DNA of 64,000 nucleotides from Legionella cincinnatiensis (GCF_900452415.1 NZ_UGNX01000001.1:3472001-3536000); one strand, 5' to 3'. Positions 7,338 to 17,191 are shown, counted from the first letter of the stretch. The notes: a model not told the origin generated them from the sequence alone. Numbers and translations: made by a program.

Positions 7338-10258
7338 TGGATAACTCTTTACGCGCATTGTGTGATGCTATAAAAAAAATACTTTCCCAATTAAAGCCCC
7401 AAAGCCATCCACTCTCTTTTATAGTGATTACGGGAAAAAATGCACAAGGAAAGTCTGCCTTATTAAAACAAAGTAACATGGAGGAAATACCGGTATTTAG
7501 CGAACAACATGCAAAAGTCTATTTTAATCAGCAAGGAATCATGATTGAGTTAGGCGAAAATTGGTTAACCAACAGCAAAAACCTCTTACTCAATACATTA
7601 AAACAGTTAAATCGTTGTAACTCATATCTGAAAATTACCGGCATAGTGTTATGTATCGATGTAAACGACTTACTCATTGCTGATCCTGCACAATTTGCTG
7701 AACAAAAGAAAGCCCATCTGCAATTGTTAGAACGGTTTGGTATTAATTTGGGTTATCCTGTTGAGCTTGCTTTGATATTTACCAAAATGGACACTTTGGC
7801 CGGTTTTACTGAGTTTTATCAATCGGAACATGCGACCGATTTAGCGAAACCTCTTGGATTTTCTCTTGATTGTATGAATGAATCCAAGAAAAAGAAAGAA
7901 GCTTATGCGTTACAATTTAGTCAACTAATAGAGCAACTCAATCAACAAGTCATTCATAAAATGCATCCTGCTCGTTCCACAATGAGGCGCAGCTTAATTC
8001 GTGAATTTCCATTGCAGGTAGCTAGCCTCTGTACCCCAATTCATGCAGTAATACATGGAATTTCAACAAAGTTATTTAATTTGCATTCAATTTATTTTAC
8101 GAGTGCTGAACAAGGCGGCATCAGTATTGATCGTCTCAATAAAAAAATTCAGCACGAATATGCATTGGTAGTTCAAGATACTTTTCCTCAAGCAACCAAT
8201 TTCCGAGCCTATTTTGTTGAGGGTGCATTAAAGACAATCCAAGAACATTGCAGCCAAATTCCACAGTTAAGAAAGTTTTCACAAAAAACTATTATTTCAG
8301 TAACAGCAAGTATTGCGGGAATTATCCTGCTGATTTTAAGTTACAATTATTACAAAACAGCACACTTACTGGATGAAGCAAGTAAAGAGTTACTTGCCTA
8401 TGATGTACTCAATAATCGCCAGGATAAACAAAAACAGGCTCTTTATCATTTATCGAATGCTGCGCAAACAATGAGTCATATTTCGAGTAACTCCTTATCA
8501 CTGCCCACAGTGCATCAACTAAAAAATAATTTGCAAAACAGTACCGAAAATCGTCTGTATGGGGATTTTTTATCTTCGCTAACGAGTGAGCTCGAAGAAG
8601 TGATTAATAATCCGAGTAATACACCAATTATTCGCTATAATGCGTTGAAAATTTACTTAATGCTTAGCCAACCAGAATATTTTTCAACAATACAAGTACA
8701 TGATTGGTTCGCTTTTCATTGGAAAGATCAACCCGAAAGCACCTTAAAAAATCATTTGACTCTGGTAAAACGACTCTTAAATAAACCACCCAAAAATATA
8801 ATAATCAAACAGCAAATCATTACCGATGCTCGCAATTATCTTAATGCTTTGCCCACAAGTTATCTGTATTACTCTATCGCCAAAGAGTCTTTTTCTACCA
8901 CGAAACAACAAATTTCGATTAATGGATTTGTTTTAGCTACAAATGAATTGCCTGTTTATTTCACGCGCACGGGTTTTGATGAGGTAATACAAAAAATCCC
9001 CGAAATTACCCATGCATTGCAAAAAGAAAATTGGGTGCTTGCACGCAATGATTTAGGTCAATTACAAGAAATGCTCATTCAGGCCTATTGCTTTGATTAT
9101 GTCACCTGGTGGCAAACCTTTATGCGCAAATCGCAACCGTTCCATTATCAAGATTATCAAGCAGGACGCCAAGTCGTTAAGAATTTAGAGCAATCTCATG
9201 CATTAAGTAAAATAATAGGCTTAATTCAACAAGAAACTAAGGCAGATTTGACCAACAACTCCTCACCTTTCAATCAGTTTATTGCCAGCCAATTTACTGA
9301 TTTGAACTTAATGAGCCATTCCAGTACTCAAGAACTTAGCTTAAAAATCGTTGATTTAGAACGTTTTATTTCTACTTTATCCATGATAAATGATGGCGGA
9401 AAAACCGCATTTAATATCACAAGGACACGCTTCGCTAGTGATAATGCCTCCGATCCAGTAAGCCAACTCCATAATCAAGCAAAACTTTTACCTACACCTT
9501 TAAGTAGTTGGTCAAAACAATTAGCAAGTGATGCCTGGAGTATTTTAATCAAAGACAGTCGCCAGTATATTAATCAACAGTGGCAACAAACCGTCTACCG
9601 AGACTTCCAAACCACCATTGCCCAACGTTACCCGTTTGATTCATCACAAAGTGAGGAAATAACGATTCATGATTTTAATCGTTTCTTCTCTACTCATGGA
9701 ATATTAAACACATTTACGGAAAACTATGTAAAACCTTTCTTAGATATTTCCAGTGCAGAATGGAAACCAAAAGCGATTAACGATACTGTATTACCAATAA
9801 CCCCGGGAACATTAGATGCACTGATACGGGCCAATATTATTACCAATATGTTTTTTCCTGACCGTGGTGAAGAAAGCAAAATTAACTTCAGCTTGCAAAA
9901 AATCAGTCTTGACCCTGTAGTTGCAAACTTGGAATTACAAATTGGCCAAACTAAATTATCAGATAATCAAAGTAGTGAATCAATGACTCACTTTGTCTGG
10001 CCCCAAGCCAATGCAAAACTTGCTCTTGACTCTATTGAAGGGAACCACTATGAACTTGCTGAACAAGGAATATGGGCCTTATTCAAGCTTCTAGAAAAAG
10101 TAAATGTTCTTATTGATGAACAAGATAGCTCCAATTTACAAATTCTTTTTGAAGTGAACAGCAATTCAGGACGCTATTTATTAAAAACAAATAATCAGGT
10201 GAACCCCTTTACACCAGGAATTTTAAATGGCTTTAACTTAGAAGAATATATTGTTTAG
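7337..10258 (+). CDS. icmF: IcmF, Dot/Icm type IVB secretion inner-membrane protein
   Basis: This 973-residue protein is IcmF, the partner of DotU; the pair anchors and stabilises the Dot/Icm apparatus that delivers effectors to the host cell. A P-loop is visible at residues about 33-40 (GKNAQGKS), a GTPase-like domain follows (IVLCIDVNDLL, ALIFTKMDT as the base-recognition motif), and a membrane segment lies near residue 325 (TIISVTASIAGIILLILS). The long periplasmic C-terminal half is helical and ends in a beta-rich part, as in IcmF/TssM proteins. The length agrees with that of L. pneumophila IcmF. A GGAGAG ribosome site is embedded in the end of dotU. The gene is intact. Confidence 0.95.
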   Translation: MDNSLRALCDAIKKILSQLKPQSHPLSFIVITGKNAQGKSALLKQSNMEEIPVFSEQHAKVYFNQQGIMIELGENWLTNSKNLLLNTLKQLNRCNSYLKITGIVLCIDVNDLLIADPAQFAEQKKAHLQLLERFGINLGYPVELALIFTKMDTLAGFTEFYQSEHATDLAKPLGFSLDCMNESKKKKEAYALQFSQLIEQLNQQVIHKMHPARSTMRRSLIREFPLQVASLCTPIHAVIHGISTKLFNLHSIYFTSAEQGGISIDRLNKKIQHEYALVVQDTFPQATNFRAYFVEGALKTIQEHCSQIPQLRKFSQKTIISVTASIAGIILLILSYNYYKTAHLLDEASKELLAYDVLNNRQDKQKQALYHLSNAAQTMSHISSNSLSLPTVHQLKNNLQNSTENRLYGDFLSSLTSELEEVINNPSNTPIIRYNALKIYLMLSQPEYFSTIQVHDWFAFHWKDQPESTLKNHLTLVKRLLNKPPKNIIIKQQIITDARNYLNALPTSYLYYSIAKESFSTTKQQISINGFVLATNELPVYFTRTGFDEVIQKIPEITHALQKENWVLARNDLGQLQEMLIQAYCFDYVTWWQTFMRKSQPFHYQDYQAGRQVVKNLEQSHALSKIIGLIQQETKADLTNNSSPFNQFIASQFTDLNLMSHSSTQELSLKIVDLERFISTLSMINDGGKTAFNITRTRFASDNASDPVSQLHNQAKLLPTPLSSWSKQLASDAWSILIKDSRQYINQQWQQTVYRDFQTTIAQRYPFDSSQSEEITIHDFNRFFSTHGILNTFTENYVKPFLDISSAEWKPKAINDTVLPITPGTLDALIRANIITNMFFPDRGEESKINFSLQKISLDPVVANLELQIGQTKLSDNQSSESMTHFVWPQANAKLALDSIEGNHYELAEQGIWALFKLLEKVNVLIDEQDSSNLQILFEVNSNSGRYLLKTNNQVNPFTPGILNGFNLEEYIV

Positions 10259-10547
10259 TGGTTGAGGTCATTATCTTTTTTCTCTTAAAAAGGAGCTCCT
10301 TCTTCCTAAAGAAAAGCACTCATACAGCGGTGTCCCCTGGCTGGGTTGGTTGCTCATAGACCTTCCGCTTTTACAGAAGGTGGCGTTTGGGAGAAGGCTA
10401 CTAAATCCAACAAAACAATTCTTACTTAGACTCCCAAAGTTAAAAAACGAGTAATTTTCTAAAAAATAGTATATATTTAAAACACAAAGAGACAGATTCC
10501 CTCTGATTCATATATACTAAGAGTTCTTAAATAAAAAAGGTATTTCT
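10259..10547. other. Intergenic region after icmF with small palindromes
   Basis: No gene is seen here. Two structures are visible: a perfect 12-base palindrome AAGGAGCTCCTT at 10290-10301, and a hairpin with 6-base arms ACCTTC (10360-10365) and GAAGGT (10376-10381). Either could help end icmF transcription, but neither has a clear T-run. The right part is AT-rich and presumably holds the promoter of the next gene. Confidence 0.4.
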
Positions 10548-11369
10548 ATGCGTACGTTTATTTCATATTTACTTATTGCATTATTAAGTTTTGGGCTACT
10601 GGTGCACGAAGCATCTGCTAAACGCTTTGGTGGGGGTAGAAGCTTTGGTGTTCAACGCTCACAAAGCAGCCTATTTTCAACCAATAAAACACAAAAATCG
10701 AGCGTTATTGGGCAAAGCACTAAAAACTCGAGTAGATGGGGTGGTTTATTAAGTGGATTATTAATCGGTGGTTTATTAACCAGTTTATTTATGGGGCATG
10801 GTATTACCAGTGGAATTTTGTCTTGGTTAATTTTAGGCGCAGTTCTTTTCTTTGTCGTTGGATTCTTTCGCAAAAAAATGCAACCTGGTTTTCAAACAGG
10901 ACAATCTAGCCCTTTTAATCAAAATCCCTTAAATAATTTTACTCAATCATTTAGTAATAGTTCTATGGGGAGTAACAGTAATACATCTGAGTATCCTATT
11001 GGTTTTGCTCCTGAAACTTTTTTGCGTGAAGCTAAAGTAACCTTTAATCGTTTACAAGCGGCCTATGATCAAAAAAACCTTCAAGACTTGAGTGAATTTA
11101 CTGCACCAGAAGTATTTGCAGAAATTAAAATGCAATTAGATGAGCGAGGTGATGCGCCTAATAAAACAGAGGTGATTACTTTGAACGCAGAATTGCTGGA
11201 TGTTTCAAAACAATCTAACTCATTGATTGCAAGTGTCCGCTTTACGGGTTCTATTAAAGAAAATGATGAACCTATAAATCAGCTCGATGAAATTTGGCAT
11301 TTCCGCCAGTTTCCTAACAGTTCTCAATGGGTTGTTGGCGGTGTTCAACAGGAAGTATTTCAACCTTAA
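10548..11369 (+). CDS. Tim44-like domain protein, exported or membrane-bound
   Basis: The 273-residue product begins with a signal peptide (SYLLIALLSFGLLVHEASA, likely cut after ASA), a low-complexity Gly/Ser/Gln/Asn linker, and a Gly-rich hydrophobic stretch (GGLLSGLLIGGLLTSLFMG) followed by a second membrane segment (GILSWLILGAVLFFVVGFF). The C-terminal 110 residues match the Tim44-like fold: ETFLREAKVTFNRLQAAYDQ, FTAPEVFAEIKMQL, and a final beta-rich part with DEIWHFRQF. Bacterial Tim44-domain proteins are common in alpha- and gammaproteobacteria and have been linked to membrane-associated functions, but no specific role is established for this one. It has its own upstream region and a hairpin downstream, so it is probably monocistronic. 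Confidence 0.82.
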   Translation: MRTFISYLLIALLSFGLLVHEASAKRFGGGRSFGVQRSQSSLFSTNKTQKSSVIGQSTKNSSRWGGLLSGLLIGGLLTSLFMGHGITSGILSWLILGAVLFFVVGFFRKKMQPGFQTGQSSPFNQNPLNNFTQSFSNSSMGSNSNTSEYPIGFAPETFLREAKVTFNRLQAAYDQKNLQDLSEFTAPEVFAEIKMQLDERGDAPNKTEVITLNAELLDVSKQSNSLIASVRFTGSIKENDEPINQLDEIWHFRQFPNSSQWVVGGVQQEVFQP

Positions 11370-11397
11370 GAGTTTACGTGATCTAAAAATAAAAATC

Positions 11398-11420
11398 TGG
11401 GGATTTCTAGTGAATCCCCA
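11398..11420 (+). terminator. Hairpin after the Tim44-like gene
   Basis: Arms TGGGGATT (11398-11405) and AATCCCCA (11413-11420) are perfectly complementary with a 7-base loop, 29 bases after the stop codon. No strong T-run follows, so it is either a weak intrinsic terminator or an RNA-stabilising hairpin. Confidence 0.6.
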
Positions 11421-11910
11421 CTTTAGAATAAAGACACTTCGCCCCCGCTTTTAATTTATTATTTCGACAAGTTTCAACAGAATAGCTATTCTCACTAAGA
11501 AATCCAAATTAACGCCAATTATCGTTTTCTATCTGACACTCTCATTGAAATACATTGATAGAGCAATATTAAAATAAAAAATACAATTTCAATCCAATCA
11601 ATTGCTTTTATTAAGACCTATGAAAATTACAAATAGTCTATTTTTAATAAATACACACGGTTTGTTAATTTTTTATTCAATTGATTTGGAAATATAACTT
11701 ATTGACTTATTTAACATTTTAAAAATATTGTTATTTATTAATGGGATATTCAAACCTGGATGTTGACTTTATTGCAAAACAGTTTAAAAATTAAAACCTA
11801 GAGATATTTGCTTGGCTAATTGGTGAAGCAATAATCATATCCAGTGATGTATGGACCATTCTATCACCCTATTATTTAAAGCCACTTATTGAAATAAGGA
11901 TGACTCTATA
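11421..11910. other. AT-rich intergenic region, no gene seen
   Basis: This stretch of about 490 bases is very AT-rich and has stops in all frames. I see no RNA gene, repeat or clear operator. It should contain the promoter of the secreted repeat protein gene that starts at 11911. Confidence 0.5.
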
Positions 11911-13347
11911 ATGCATAAAAAAATCAACTGCCCCATATTATTTTTTTCTACAACCATAATCATATCGGCAAGCAATCAAGCATTTGGACACGAAAACCTC
12001 ACTATGAATCTAGCATCAGAGGCATTGGCTACTTCATTGAAAAGCCCATTACGAAACACAGTAACTGTAGGATCCTACAAAAATATTTACGGTGGTACTG
12101 TTCCTTTAGCCTATTATAACCGAGGTAATGAATGGAAACTTAGTTCAGCATTACCTTTACCTTCCGATATCATTGAGTCATCTGATAAGCAAGTTAGTTT
12201 TCTTAATGGAGTGGCCTGCGATAGAAAAAGTCGCCATTGTACTGCTGTCGGAACTTATACTACCAATACAGAAGGCCCCAAAGCCCCTGGTTATGCACCA
12301 TTAAGTTACTTTTCAAATGATGGTGGGGTTCATTGGAAGTTAAGTTTAATGCTTCCTCTGCCACTTGATGTCAACACACCAGCAGACAATCAAAGTACCG
12401 CTCTTTATAGTGTTAGATGTAATAAATTGAATCAACGTCATTGTGTTGCTGTTGGGTATTACATTAATGATAAGAATGCTTCCGCCCCTTTAAGCTATAC
12501 GTCAACTAATAGAGGAAAACGATGGAAGCTGAGCACAACCCTTCCCCTACCTGCTGACATAATCACAACCTATAGCAAACAAAGAAGCAAGCTCTTTGGT
12601 CTTGCATGTGATACTAAAGTCAAATCGTGTAGCACAGTAGGATCTTACATCAATAATCTTAAGTCTACAGTTCCTTTAATCTATACATCAATAAATCGAG
12701 GACAATCATGGACTATCAGTCAAAATCCACTTCCTCTACCCGAAGATGCAGCATCTAACAAGCAGAATAGTGAACTCCTTGCTATTGCCTGTGATCACAC
12801 AGGAACTCTTTGTAGCACAGTTGGGTATTATACAACAAGCTCTGGAGGAATCTCTCCATTAAGCTATTCGTCAAGTGATAGTGGCAACACATGGTATTTA
12901 AGCTCTGAACTACCTCTGCCCAGCGATGTAATAAAAAGACCAGTCGCTCAAAAAACCTACCTCAATGGTATTTTTTGTGACAACATAGGTGTGAACTGTA
13001 ACGCAGTTGGATATTATACAAATACAACTGGAGGTGTTGCATCATTAAGCTATACGTCCAACGATGGAGGCAATAATTGGACTGTCAGCCCTTCAACGCT
13101 ACCTTTACCCACCAATGCAGCATCAGGTCTTCTTAGCAACAGCGGGCTTTTTAGTATTATTTGTGATTCACAGAAAAATCTTTGTACTTCAGTTGGATAC
13201 TACAGAAAAAATGATAATACAGGGATCGCTCCATTAAGTTATACATCAACCGATGGTGGTATTACATGGGATGTGAGTCCTGAAATAAATCTCCCGCCTG
13301 ATACTGCTGAGAACAATCAAATGGCACGTCTCAATAGCATTAATTAA
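11911..13347 (+). CDS. Secreted protein of tandem Asp-box (BNR-like) repeats
   Basis: The 478-residue product has an N-terminal signal peptide (ILFFSTTIIISASNQAFG). The rest is made of about seven repeats of 55-65 residues. Each has a VGYY or VGSY start, a PLSYTS strand, an Asp-box such as STDGGITW, SSDSGNTW or SNDGGNNW, a LPLP turn, and a cysteine pair in the pattern CD-X5-7-C. Asp-box repeats usually build beta-propellers, as in sialidases and photosystem assembly factors, and the paired cysteines suggest disulfides, hence export. No catalytic sialidase residues (Arg triad, Tyr-Glu pair) are recognised, so I do not call it an enzyme. The protein could bind host glycans or proteins; this is inference. 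It is convergent with the carrier gene, separated by a strong bidirectional hairpin. Confidence 0.75.
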   Translation: MHKKINCPILFFSTTIIISASNQAFGHENLTMNLASEALATSLKSPLRNTVTVGSYKNIYGGTVPLAYYNRGNEWKLSSALPLPSDIIESSDKQVSFLNGVACDRKSRHCTAVGTYTTNTEGPKAPGYAPLSYFSNDGGVHWKLSLMLPLPLDVNTPADNQSTALYSVRCNKLNQRHCVAVGYYINDKNASAPLSYTSTNRGKRWKLSTTLPLPADIITTYSKQRSKLFGLACDTKVKSCSTVGSYINNLKSTVPLIYTSINRGQSWTISQNPLPLPEDAASNKQNSELLAIACDHTGTLCSTVGYYTTSSGGISPLSYSSSDSGNTWYLSSELPLPSDVIKRPVAQKTYLNGIFCDNIGVNCNAVGYYTNTTGGVASLSYTSNDGGNNWTVSPSTLPLPTNAASGLLSNSGLFSIICDSQKNLCTSVGYYRKNDNTGIAPLSYTSTDGGITWDVSPEINLPPDTAENNQMARLNSIN

Positions 13348-13382
13348 TCGCAACAACAAAATCACAGAAAATTCTTATTCAT

Positions 13383-13415
13383 GATTGATTTTAGACACAT
13401 GCTCTAAAATCAATC
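13383..13415. terminator. Bidirectional terminator hairpin between convergent genes
   Basis: Perfect 12-base arms GATTGATTTTAG (13383-13394) and CTAAAATCAATC (13404-13415) with a 9-base loop lie between the stop codons of the repeat protein gene and the LncP-like gene. A T-rich run follows on the plus strand shortly after. Confidence 0.72.
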
Positions 13416-13456
13416 CAATATGATGATCCTTATTTTTATCTCGACCTCACGGTAAG

Positions 13457-14278
13457 TTACATCTTATGCGCCATATCTAAAATCATATAGGCACCCGCTG
13501 TAGACAATGATTTATGTACTAATCGACAATTAAATCCTCTAAAAAAAGCACTGATACCATGATTCTGATAAATTTGAGAAGCAAGCAGTCCTAATGACTG
13601 TTGCGCTTTATTACGCGCCGCTTGCTGCTGACTTTTCAATACATCAAGGGGCGTAGTTGCAAAAGTAACTGGGGCTGAGGCAACAGTTGCCCATAAAATG
13701 GTTGATAAAAATGTTTGTTTTTCGCGTTTAGTTTTAATTGCATTGTAAGTCATAAATAAATAAAACCAGCTAGGTAAGGCTTTTCCTAACGTAGGAACAC
13801 TTCCAGAGAAAAAACCAGAAAAACCTCTTTGGTTATAAATAGTTTTCATTGCTTGGAGGGGTGTTATAGGTTGAGTCTGACTTGCAATAGTTCTCATTTG
13901 CACCGTTTTGATATTCTCAATGGGACTAACCACTACAGTATCAAAAATACTTGCGATCGTTCCTTTTAGAACACTCCCAGAAAACATAGGAAGTTCTAGC
14001 TTATCAATTTCTTTTGGCATCTGACTAATCAATAATGGTCTATATGCCACTTTTCCAAGCTGACGAATAACGCACGATAAAAATCCTGTAGAAAAATGCG
14101 TTAAGCCCAATCCCGCAAATTGCGTTATAACTGAATAAGGACTTTGCAGAAGATTTGTTTGAATTGCAACTTTTAATCTTTCTGCCGGATGGCCTACGCA
14201 TGTTGTAAGAATCGTGTACCCTATACCAAAAGCATAAGCATCCCAAAGAGTCTTTTGCTCTTTTTTCTCTTGACTCAT
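13457..14278 (-). CDS. LncP-like mitochondrial carrier family protein, probable Dot/Icm effector
   Basis: This 273-residue protein belongs to the mitochondrial carrier family, a eukaryotic group that is very rare in bacteria. All three family signatures P-x-[DE]-x-x-[KR] are present: HPAERLK near residue 30, SPIENIK near residue 125, and TPLDVLK near residue 205. Each opens one of the three repeats of about 90 residues and is followed by hydrophobic helices. L. pneumophila LncP is a Dot/Icm effector of this family that inserts in the host mitochondrial inner membrane and exchanges nucleotides. The present protein is of similar size and type, so the same role is likely, though orthology needs a search. 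An AGAGGA ribosome site precedes ATG 14278. The gene was presumably acquired from a eukaryotic host. Confidence 0.85.
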   Translation of the reverse strand: MSQEKKEQKTLWDAYAFGIGYTILTTCVGHPAERLKVAIQTNLLQSPYSVITQFAGLGLTHFSTGFLSCVIRQLGKVAYRPLLISQMPKEIDKLELPMFSGSVLKGTIASIFDTVVVSPIENIKTVQMRTIASQTQPITPLQAMKTIYNQRGFSGFFSGSVPTLGKALPSWFYLFMTYNAIKTKREKQTFLSTILWATVASAPVTFATTPLDVLKSQQQAARNKAQQSLGLLASQIYQNHGISAFFRGFNCRLVHKSLSTAGAYMILDMAHKM

Positions 14279-14344
14279 AATATCCTCTTTTTAAACAAAA
14301 GGATAAATAATACCATGCTGACCATTTATAATGCATTATTTTAT

Positions 14345-14363
14345 CTATTAAGTAAAAAGTAAG
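14345..14363 (-). promoter_or_regulatory. Possible PmrA-type element upstream of the LncP-like gene
   Basis: On the minus strand the half-sites CTTAC (14363-14359) and CTTAAT (14352-14347) start 11 bases apart, as in the tandem CTTAA-type element bound by the response regulator PmrA in front of many Legionella effector genes. One half-site is degenerate and the following -10 is not at the ideal distance, so this is weaker than the three elements in the SidE locus. Confidence 0.35.
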
Positions 14364-14971
14364 CGTGGATGTAATGACATCAACCTAATAAATTAGTTGT
14401 TAATTATCAATAAGTTAATTTGTTATTGAGAGATCAAGAACTAGGGTTTTTTAAAAAAACACTAAGATAAACTTCCTGATTTAGGAAATTCATGGGTGAG
14501 AGAAGCTTACTACTTTCATTTTATAGGGATAAAATTGATTGCAAACAGTTTCAATCCCAAGTCATCATTGGTGAAAAAAGCTTTAAAGAAAGCTCCACTT
14601 CTCTTTGGTATACTCGATGATATTCCAGTTAGTGAAAAAGAGCTTAGCTAACCTATATCACTTAATAAGAAGCCTCTATATGTCTGCATCTCAACCTCCA
14701 TGCCTTAAAATAATGTGGCTATTTCTTGCATAATTGGTAGGGGACGCCATTATGGTTCAGGGAATATGCTTAACTCTTAGGGAAAGGCTGGATTTGAACG
14801 AGATTGCACGAAAATGATTCTGGGGAAAGGGAGCATACATCAGTATATGAGGCTTTCGAAGGATCATCTTCGCGCAAGATTTGCCAAATGCAACCTTTCA
14901 GTGCATCAGGCATGAACGCTTACTATTTCACATTGAGATTCACTTTATTAATTACTCATTGCATTATCATT
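14364..14971. other. Intergenic region, no supported gene
   Basis: About 600 bases between two minus-strand genes. Only very short frames occur, for example a 42-codon plus-strand frame from ATG 14492 and a 33-codon one near 14811. Neither has a recognisable domain or ribosome site. The base composition is less AT-rich than other gaps here, so decayed coding sequence is possible but not shown. Confidence 0.4.
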
Positions 14972-17191
14972 TTAATCGTCTGATTTTTTTCGGAATATTC
15001 TCAAAATAAGGCCGATAATAATTAAGGCAAGAAACAAAATTAGCACGTATAAAACCACATGTGAAGTAACCTGAGTTACCTTTTTCATGGTTGCTTCAGA
15101 TTCTGTTTGGCTTTGAATGTCTTCGGGTGACAAACTAGTAAAGCTTCCATTTTGAAATGATACTGCAAGATCCCCTGAAAGTGATTCTCGTTTAAACCCA
15201 TTATCCAAAAGACGCACGGCAAAATTCAGATCCGCGGGGGAATAACCATAAAGGATCATCTGATGTATGTTTGAATCTGCTTCCTCTCCCCAAATCCTTG
15301 CAAAACCTATTCCCTGACTTTTTAAAAATGCATTTTCAAAAACAGATTTATCTATATCAGTAAGCACTGGATCTTTAGTATTTTTCAAAGAAACCAGGAA
15401 GTTCTTGAACAGTTTTTTCAGATGCTCAATAAATAATGAATGACTCTTTGCGGTTGTAAAAAACAGAGTATTGTAAGAAGCGATCTTTGATTTTTCAAAT
15501 TTGGAGTGATTTAGCAGTGCAAGGGAAGTATTATTTTTCAAATTGGATGAAAAATTTATTAAGTTATTGACCAATTTTTCATTGTTATAGGCTTCTTCTT
15601 CAGAGGGCAGTGATACAAATACATTTCCCGTCATCAAAGAGGGCCAATCTTTGAGTTGCGGCTTATCTAATATATCTTCATCCTCACTGCTGAATTCTAA
15701 ATTGCTGTTCTGATAAATAATTCCCCAAGCTTGATCCAGATAATCTTTAGAACACCATGAACTGGCTAAAGACAAAACAAAGTTAATTGTTAAGTTATTT
15801 TTTCCTACAACTAAATTATTGGCCGGAAGTGGAAGTTTCAGAGTTTTAATGTCTTCCGAATCTGGAACCAACTCTACTCCACCAATAGGTACTCCATTTA
15901 AGTTAACACTCAGACTAGACAATTTTATTTTTTCAAGAAATGGACTATGGCTATATACAAGATTTAATGAGTTATTTTTTCCAAAAAACTGGGCTGGAAG
16001 ATTAAATTGGTAAGATAATGCATTTTGCCCTACTCCAAAAACCATATTATCCTTATAACCTAAATCTTGAAAAGTAATTGCAGATCGATTTTCAAAATTC
16101 TCAGGGAGATCTATTTTATTCTTAACCAAAAAAAATGATGGTTCATTTACCATCTTTTGCATCAAACCAGAACGGAGTGTACGGATGGTGTTATTTAAGC
16201 CCTCTGTAGAATTTGAAGAAATAACTAATAGTGGTTGTTGTTGATATTGAGTTAACCAGATAAAACCACTATTTTCTGGCAACACACTTCCATCTAAATT
16301 CACCCATTGTTGATTTTTTAATCGTAATAAACTAGGTTGTCCAATAGTCGTAAAATTCACATTATCGGCTGTAGCAGCAAGTACGGCAGGATGTGTAAGT
16401 GTTTTTTGCCCCAGCTCGTTTATATGTATTAAATCAAAGCTCACTCCACGCCAACTCGCTTTTTGGGCAAGGATATTTGCAAAATCAAAATAAGGAAAGA
16501 ATGACGTATCAGTCAAGTGATTTGGCAATACCAGAGTAACTACATCTTGGTATGGAGCATCTAGGTGGATAAAAGGTTGGGGGAAATTGAGTAGCGCAGG
16601 CTGCCAATCTGATTTCATATAATGATAGACAATGTCTGAGTTTCCCGAAATTGCAACCCAGTTTCCTTTATTTTCAGTATCTTGACAGATTTTATCACCT
16701 ATTTTAAACCATCCATTCAAATTAATTGTAGTTACTTTAGGCGAAATATATTCTTTAGGTATAGTTACATTCCAGTGAATCGGTTGCTGTTTATCTTTAG
16801 TGAGAAATATAGAATCAATGGGAACATCACCCACACTCATAGTTAAAGTTGAGGTATTTTCAAGTAAAGGAGAGTATTGTAGTATTAAATTTAAATCAAG
16901 GTTGTTCACTTGCCAGCTTTTAGGAATAGGTATATAAAAATTAAAAGATGGCCTGTTACCCTGCATCACTACTGTTTCAACTTTTATAAGCTTATTGAGT
17001 TTAAAGTTTCTTGTGTTACTTGTAGCTACAGGAGAAGTTGGATTTTCAGCTGATATAGCATTATGTAATGCTAATAGCCATGAAAGCAAAAAAAAGCTAA
17101 TTGTATATAAAATCGTCTTAGAACCAATCAAGCTGAAAAAATGACGAGCATTACTATCCCTATTTCGTTTTCGCATATTTCTAATGTTCAT
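14972..17191 (-). CDS. BcsB-like periplasmic glycan-export subunit (cassette 1)
   Basis: The 739-residue protein resembles BcsB, the periplasmic, membrane-anchored partner of bacterial cellulose synthase. It has an N-terminal signal or anchor (TILYTISFFLLSWLLALHNA), two related carbohydrate-binding/flavodoxin-like halves marked by TMSVGDVPIDSIFL and LSVNLNGVPIGGVEL, cysteines in IGDKICQDTENKGNW and SSWCSKDYLDQAW, and a C-terminal membrane helix (VLYVLILFLALIIIGLIL). There is no BcsA, BcsZ or BcsC gene in the window, so a cellulose role is unlikely; the partner is probably the NfrB-like glycosyltransferase encoded 103 bases upstream on the same strand. An AGGAAA ribosome site precedes ATG 17191. 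A close paralogue lies at 26477-28612. The function is inferred from family and context. Confidence 0.82.
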   Translation of the reverse strand: MNIRNMRKRNRDSNARHFFSLIGSKTILYTISFFLLSWLLALHNAISAENPTSPVATSNTRNFKLNKLIKVETVVMQGNRPSFNFYIPIPKSWQVNNLDLNLILQYSPLLENTSTLTMSVGDVPIDSIFLTKDKQQPIHWNVTIPKEYISPKVTTINLNGWFKIGDKICQDTENKGNWVAISGNSDIVYHYMKSDWQPALLNFPQPFIHLDAPYQDVVTLVLPNHLTDTSFFPYFDFANILAQKASWRGVSFDLIHINELGQKTLTHPAVLAATADNVNFTTIGQPSLLRLKNQQWVNLDGSVLPENSGFIWLTQYQQQPLLVISSNSTEGLNNTIRTLRSGLMQKMVNEPSFFLVKNKIDLPENFENRSAITFQDLGYKDNMVFGVGQNALSYQFNLPAQFFGKNNSLNLVYSHSPFLEKIKLSSLSVNLNGVPIGGVELVPDSEDIKTLKLPLPANNLVVGKNNLTINFVLSLASSWCSKDYLDQAWGIIYQNSNLEFSSEDEDILDKPQLKDWPSLMTGNVFVSLPSEEEAYNNEKLVNNLINFSSNLKNNTSLALLNHSKFEKSKIASYNTLFFTTAKSHSLFIEHLKKLFKNFLVSLKNTKDPVLTDIDKSVFENAFLKSQGIGFARIWGEEADSNIHQMILYGYSPADLNFAVRLLDNGFKRESLSGDLAVSFQNGSFTSLSPEDIQSQTESEATMKKVTQVTSHVVLYVLILFLALIIIGLILRIFRKKSDD

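Noticed and set aside
6507-10258. Type VI secretion genes (TssL/TssM)
   Set aside because: No other tss genes are present, and the sizes, overlap and genome context match DotU/IcmF of the Dot/Icm system.
11911-13347. Sialidase
   Set aside because: Asp-boxes are present, but the catalytic Arg triad and Tyr/Glu nucleophile region are not recognisable.
14400-14971. Short frames as a degraded transposase or acetyltransferase
   Set aside because: The fragments of 30-40 codons show no motif strong enough to name; left as an unassigned gap.
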